DNA of 7,264 nt from Nitrospinaceae bacterium (lineage in GTDB: Bacteria > Nitrospinota > Nitrospinia > Nitrospinales > VA-1): positions 1-7,264 of the forward strand of contig JAESTE010000047.1 of the NCBI GenBank assembly GCA_016763735.1. The letters run 5' to 3'. The notes under the pieces are model-generated. The model searched no databases, was not told the DNA's origin, and worked only from the letters and a program-made list of their open reading frames with translations. Every line of letters starts with the position of its first letter. The stretch's first letter is position 1. Shown here one piece after another: positions 5,289 through 7,264 of the stretch. The position numbers were made by a program, and so were the translations under genes.

Positions 5289-7037
5289 TTAAATGCTTAC
5301 GGAGGAGTCTTCGGCAGGCTGTATACGGCCTTCCGGGTAAACGTAGCTGATGTTTGCAGGTTCAATCAAATGTGCAACCTCTAGAACATTCTGAAACCCT
5401 TCAAGGTGGTTGTTGGCTACGGGGATGAGCACAAGGTCATATTCTCGCTCTTTAAGTTCTTTTATCAGTTCAGAAGAAAGCGATTTGGTGGCAAAAAAAC
5501 CACTGCCATAAGAATAAAACTCTCCCAATCCGGAAATGTCCTTTAAGTCGTTTAGGGTGATATCCTGACCCAGAACATCGGCTTTATTTTTAGGATGAAG
5601 GTTTTCCAGGATTAGCCGGATCATCCAGCTTCGCACGCATCTTAAAATCAGAATTCGCGATCCTGATGGAATGATCGATACATTCGTGTTTTCTGCAAAA
5701 GCTTTTGCTTGTGCCTTGCCTTTCCCCAAGTCGAAAGCGTTCAGGGCATTCCTGAAACTGGCTTGAATTTCTTCTGCCGGATAATGCGGATAATTGACAA
5801 CAACATGTCCGTTGCCGTCGAAACCTTCCCACTCACTTGACTGAGGAATTAATGATTCCTCGATGCAGGAATTATAGAAATCGGTACCGGGTTGAGGTGT
5901 ATTAATGGAAACTTGAATTTCATCCAACCAACCTTTTCCAGCCAGGTCGTATATCAGGTCAACCGTTTTCTGGTCTTCATCTTTGTCGGAGCCTAGCCCG
6001 CCAATACTGATGGTGCCATAAAAAATCATGCCGATACTTTTCCCGTATTCGACCATAGACTTTAATTTTTTTAGATCATGTTTTTTTCCTAGCGTCATTT
6101 TTTCTGCTACGCGATCACTTCCTGTTTCGATTCCAAAGCGGATTTTGTAATACCCCGCTTCACGCATTTCATCCATAGATTCTTCATCCAGAGATGCGTA
6201 TTCGCACATAGCTTCAAATTTCAGGTCTTGCAGGCCTGCCTGCCGTATGGCCTTTGCCAGAGAGATATTAAAACTCTTTTTAATATTGTGGACTTCCTCG
6301 TCGAAAAATACGCCTTCCATTGCAGGATATTTTTCATGCAGGGTTTGAATTTCTTTTATGATGTCGTCTACGTTACGGGGACGCCAGTTGAGTTCGTCAT
6401 AATAAAGAGTTGCCGCAGCACAAAAATTACAACGGCGCGGGCAACCTCTTGATCCGTACATTTGAATTTGTTTGTATCGGCAGTTCGGCTCATGATAGTC
6501 GATGCGGTTGACATCATCATCTTCTGGAAAAGGCAACCGGTTTATATCTATCAGTTCGCCTCGCTCATTAGGGTATATCCCGGCAATTTGTTGCGGATTT
6601 TTTCCTTGAACTAAATCGAGAACGGCAAATTCATATTCCCCGATACATACATAGTCTGCAATTTTCAAAACTTCTTCAGGGTGTGCCATTGGATGCTGCC
6701 CTGTAAAAATAAGCCGGGTTCCAAAGCTTTCCTTGAGTGTTTTGGCAAAACGTAAATCCTCGCGAATCGTTCGCGTCGAGCTTTCCATGATCAGCCTGTC
6801 CGGCTTCCCTACATGTTGCAGATACGTTTCAACATCCCATCCGCGCAATACGCCATCGAGAAACTTTACACTATGAGAGGTATCTCTTTTTAAAAGAGAA
6901 GAAGTATAAGCCAGTTGCCAGGGGTAATAACCGCAATTGGTGAAGTTTTTTACGCCCAAAGACCAACGCGATGGAACATGTACCATATGGTAGCCATCGC
7001 GATCCACTCCTACCGAGTTGGCGACAAGTATATCCAT
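5289..7037 (-). CDS. Radical SAM protein with B12-binding-like N-terminus and extra C-terminal Rossmann-like domain
   Basis: A 582-residue enzyme. Residues about 1-150 resemble the cobalamin-binding-type domain found in front of many radical SAM cores (YPWQLAYTSSLLKR, then LIFTGQHPMAHPEEVL and DYVCIGEYEFAVLDLV), although the DxHxxG cobalamin-ligand motif is not visible. The core carries the [4Fe-4S] motif CPRRCNFC (Cys 199, 203, 206), followed by EGVFFDEE (241-248), FGIETGSD (301-308) and the conserved QVSINTPQPGTDFY (375-388). Members of this group do methylations, cyclisations or C-C bond chemistry on lipids, cofactors and natural products; the substrate here is unknown. Residues about 458-572 form an additional alpha/beta region (RILILR..., YDLVLIPVAN...) reminiscent of the N-terminal half of family-9 glycosyltransferases; this resemblance is tentative. 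The start at 7035-7037 is supported by CAGG nine bases upstream and by a 4-base gap from the upstream small membrane-protein gene. It converges on the lipoprotein gene with only 10 bases between the stop codons. Confidence 0.88.
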   Translation of the reverse strand: MDILVANSVGVDRDGYHMVHVPSRWSLGVKNFTNCGYYPWQLAYTSSLLKRDTSHSVKFLDGVLRGWDVETYLQHVGKPDRLIMESSTRTIREDLRFAKTLKESFGTRLIFTGQHPMAHPEEVLKIADYVCIGEYEFAVLDLVQGKNPQQIAGIYPNERGELIDINRLPFPEDDDVNRIDYHEPNCRYKQIQMYGSRGCPRRCNFCAAATLYYDELNWRPRNVDDIIKEIQTLHEKYPAMEGVFFDEEVHNIKKSFNISLAKAIRQAGLQDLKFEAMCEYASLDEESMDEMREAGYYKIRFGIETGSDRVAEKMTLGKKHDLKKLKSMVEYGKSIGMIFYGTISIGGLGSDKDEDQKTVDLIYDLAGKGWLDEIQVSINTPQPGTDFYNSCIEESLIPQSSEWEGFDGNGHVVVNYPHYPAEEIQASFRNALNAFDLGKGKAQAKAFAENTNVSIIPSGSRILILRCVRSWMIRLILENLHPKNKADVLGQDITLNDLKDISGLGEFYSYGSGFFATKSLSSELIKELKEREYDLVLIPVANNHLEGFQNVLEVAHLIEPANISYVYPEGRIQPAEDSSVSI

Positions 7038-7041
7038 TTAT

Positions 7042-7230
7042 TTAAACCTGAACCTTTTCTGGCTCATGGACAGAAGAGGATGGTGCAGGGACAGACTTGG
7101 TAGAAGCGTGCTTTTTTTTGAACAACAGACGCGCGAACCATTCACCTGTCAATGCAAAGGTGATGACGATAAATAGAATAGAAGTTGCGATGTAGTTGAT
7201 GCCAACCCAAAAAAAAGATGTTCTTTCCAT
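7042..7230 (-). CDS. Small single-span membrane protein (start uncertain, may extend past window edge)
   Basis: From the ATG at 7228-7230 this encodes 62 residues: a short N-terminus, one strong hydrophobic span (about INYIATSILFIVITFALTG, residues 11-29), a basic stretch FKKKH that predicts a cytoplasmic C-terminus, and a Ser/Pro/Val-rich polar tail. I do not recognise the family. It ends four bases before the radical SAM start, so the two genes are almost certainly one transcript. No Shine-Dalgarno is visible before 7230, and the frame stays open upstream (about 11 further codons) to the right edge, so it may be the C-terminal end of a larger membrane protein. Spacing, membrane span and coding order support a real gene; function is unknown. 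Confidence 0.6.
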   Translation of the reverse strand: MERTSFFWVGINYIATSILFIVITFALTGEWFARLLFKKKHASTKSVPAPSSSVHEPEKVQV

Positions 7231-7264
7231 GAAGGATTTTTTCGTGGCTGTGGAGCGAGTAACT

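Noticed and set aside
6228..7103. Plus-strand open frames opposite the radical SAM and small membrane-protein genes
   Set aside because: Antisense to conserved motifs, with no promoter or ribosome-binding site.

Overview
The window reads as a piece of a Gram-negative bacterial chromosome of moderate GC. It has compact gene spacing, an outer-membrane-type lipoprotein signal and sigma-70-like promoters. The NirC-like nitrite channel together with an HTH/metallo-hydrolase remnant, a cobalamin-type radical SAM enzyme and a VCBS-repeat lipoprotein would fit a marine nitrite-metabolising lineage such as Nitrospinota or a deltaproteobacterial relative. This placement is a guess from gene content, not something the sequence proves. 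I see no tRNA, rRNA, CRISPR array or insertion sequence.

Layout, left to right. (1) Bases 2-814 (+): a formate/nitrite transporter of NirC type whose start codon lies to the left of the window. (2) Bases 815-1193: no intact gene, but an exceptionally good sigma-70 promoter (TTGAAA, 16 bp, TATAAT) followed by the decayed 5' part of a gene encoding an XRE-type helix-turn-helix that leads into what looks like the start of a metallo-beta-lactamase-fold domain. (3) Bases 1194-2737 (+): an atypical SDR / NAD(P)-binding protein with a C-terminal DUF2867-type domain, broken into two overlapping frames by what looks like one missing A. (4) Bases 2734-4014 (+): an FAD-dependent oxidoreductase of the geranylgeranyl-reductase type, start/stop overlapped with the SDR gene. 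(5) Bases 4103-5278 (+): a lipoprotein with seven FG-GAP/VCBS repeats, with its own predicted promoter and a palindrome in the leader. (6) Bases 5289-7037 (-): a radical SAM protein with an N-terminal B12-binding-like region and an extra C-terminal Rossmann-like domain, convergent with the lipoprotein gene. (7) Bases 7042-7230 (-): a small single-span membrane protein just upstream of, and probably co-transcribed with, the radical SAM gene, possibly starting beyond the right edge.

How the genes may work together. The SDR-DUF2867 and FAD-reductase genes form a tight translationally coupled pair, and both families act on hydrophobic substrates, so a joint role in isoprenoid, quinone or lipid tailoring is plausible but unproven. 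The small membrane protein and the radical SAM enzyme form a second, minus-strand unit running in from the right. The most unusual features are the scar in front of the SDR gene, where an old regulatory/hydrolase gene and its promoter appear to have been joined to the SDR reading frame, the frameshift inside the SDR gene, and the unexplained C-terminal domain of the radical SAM protein.
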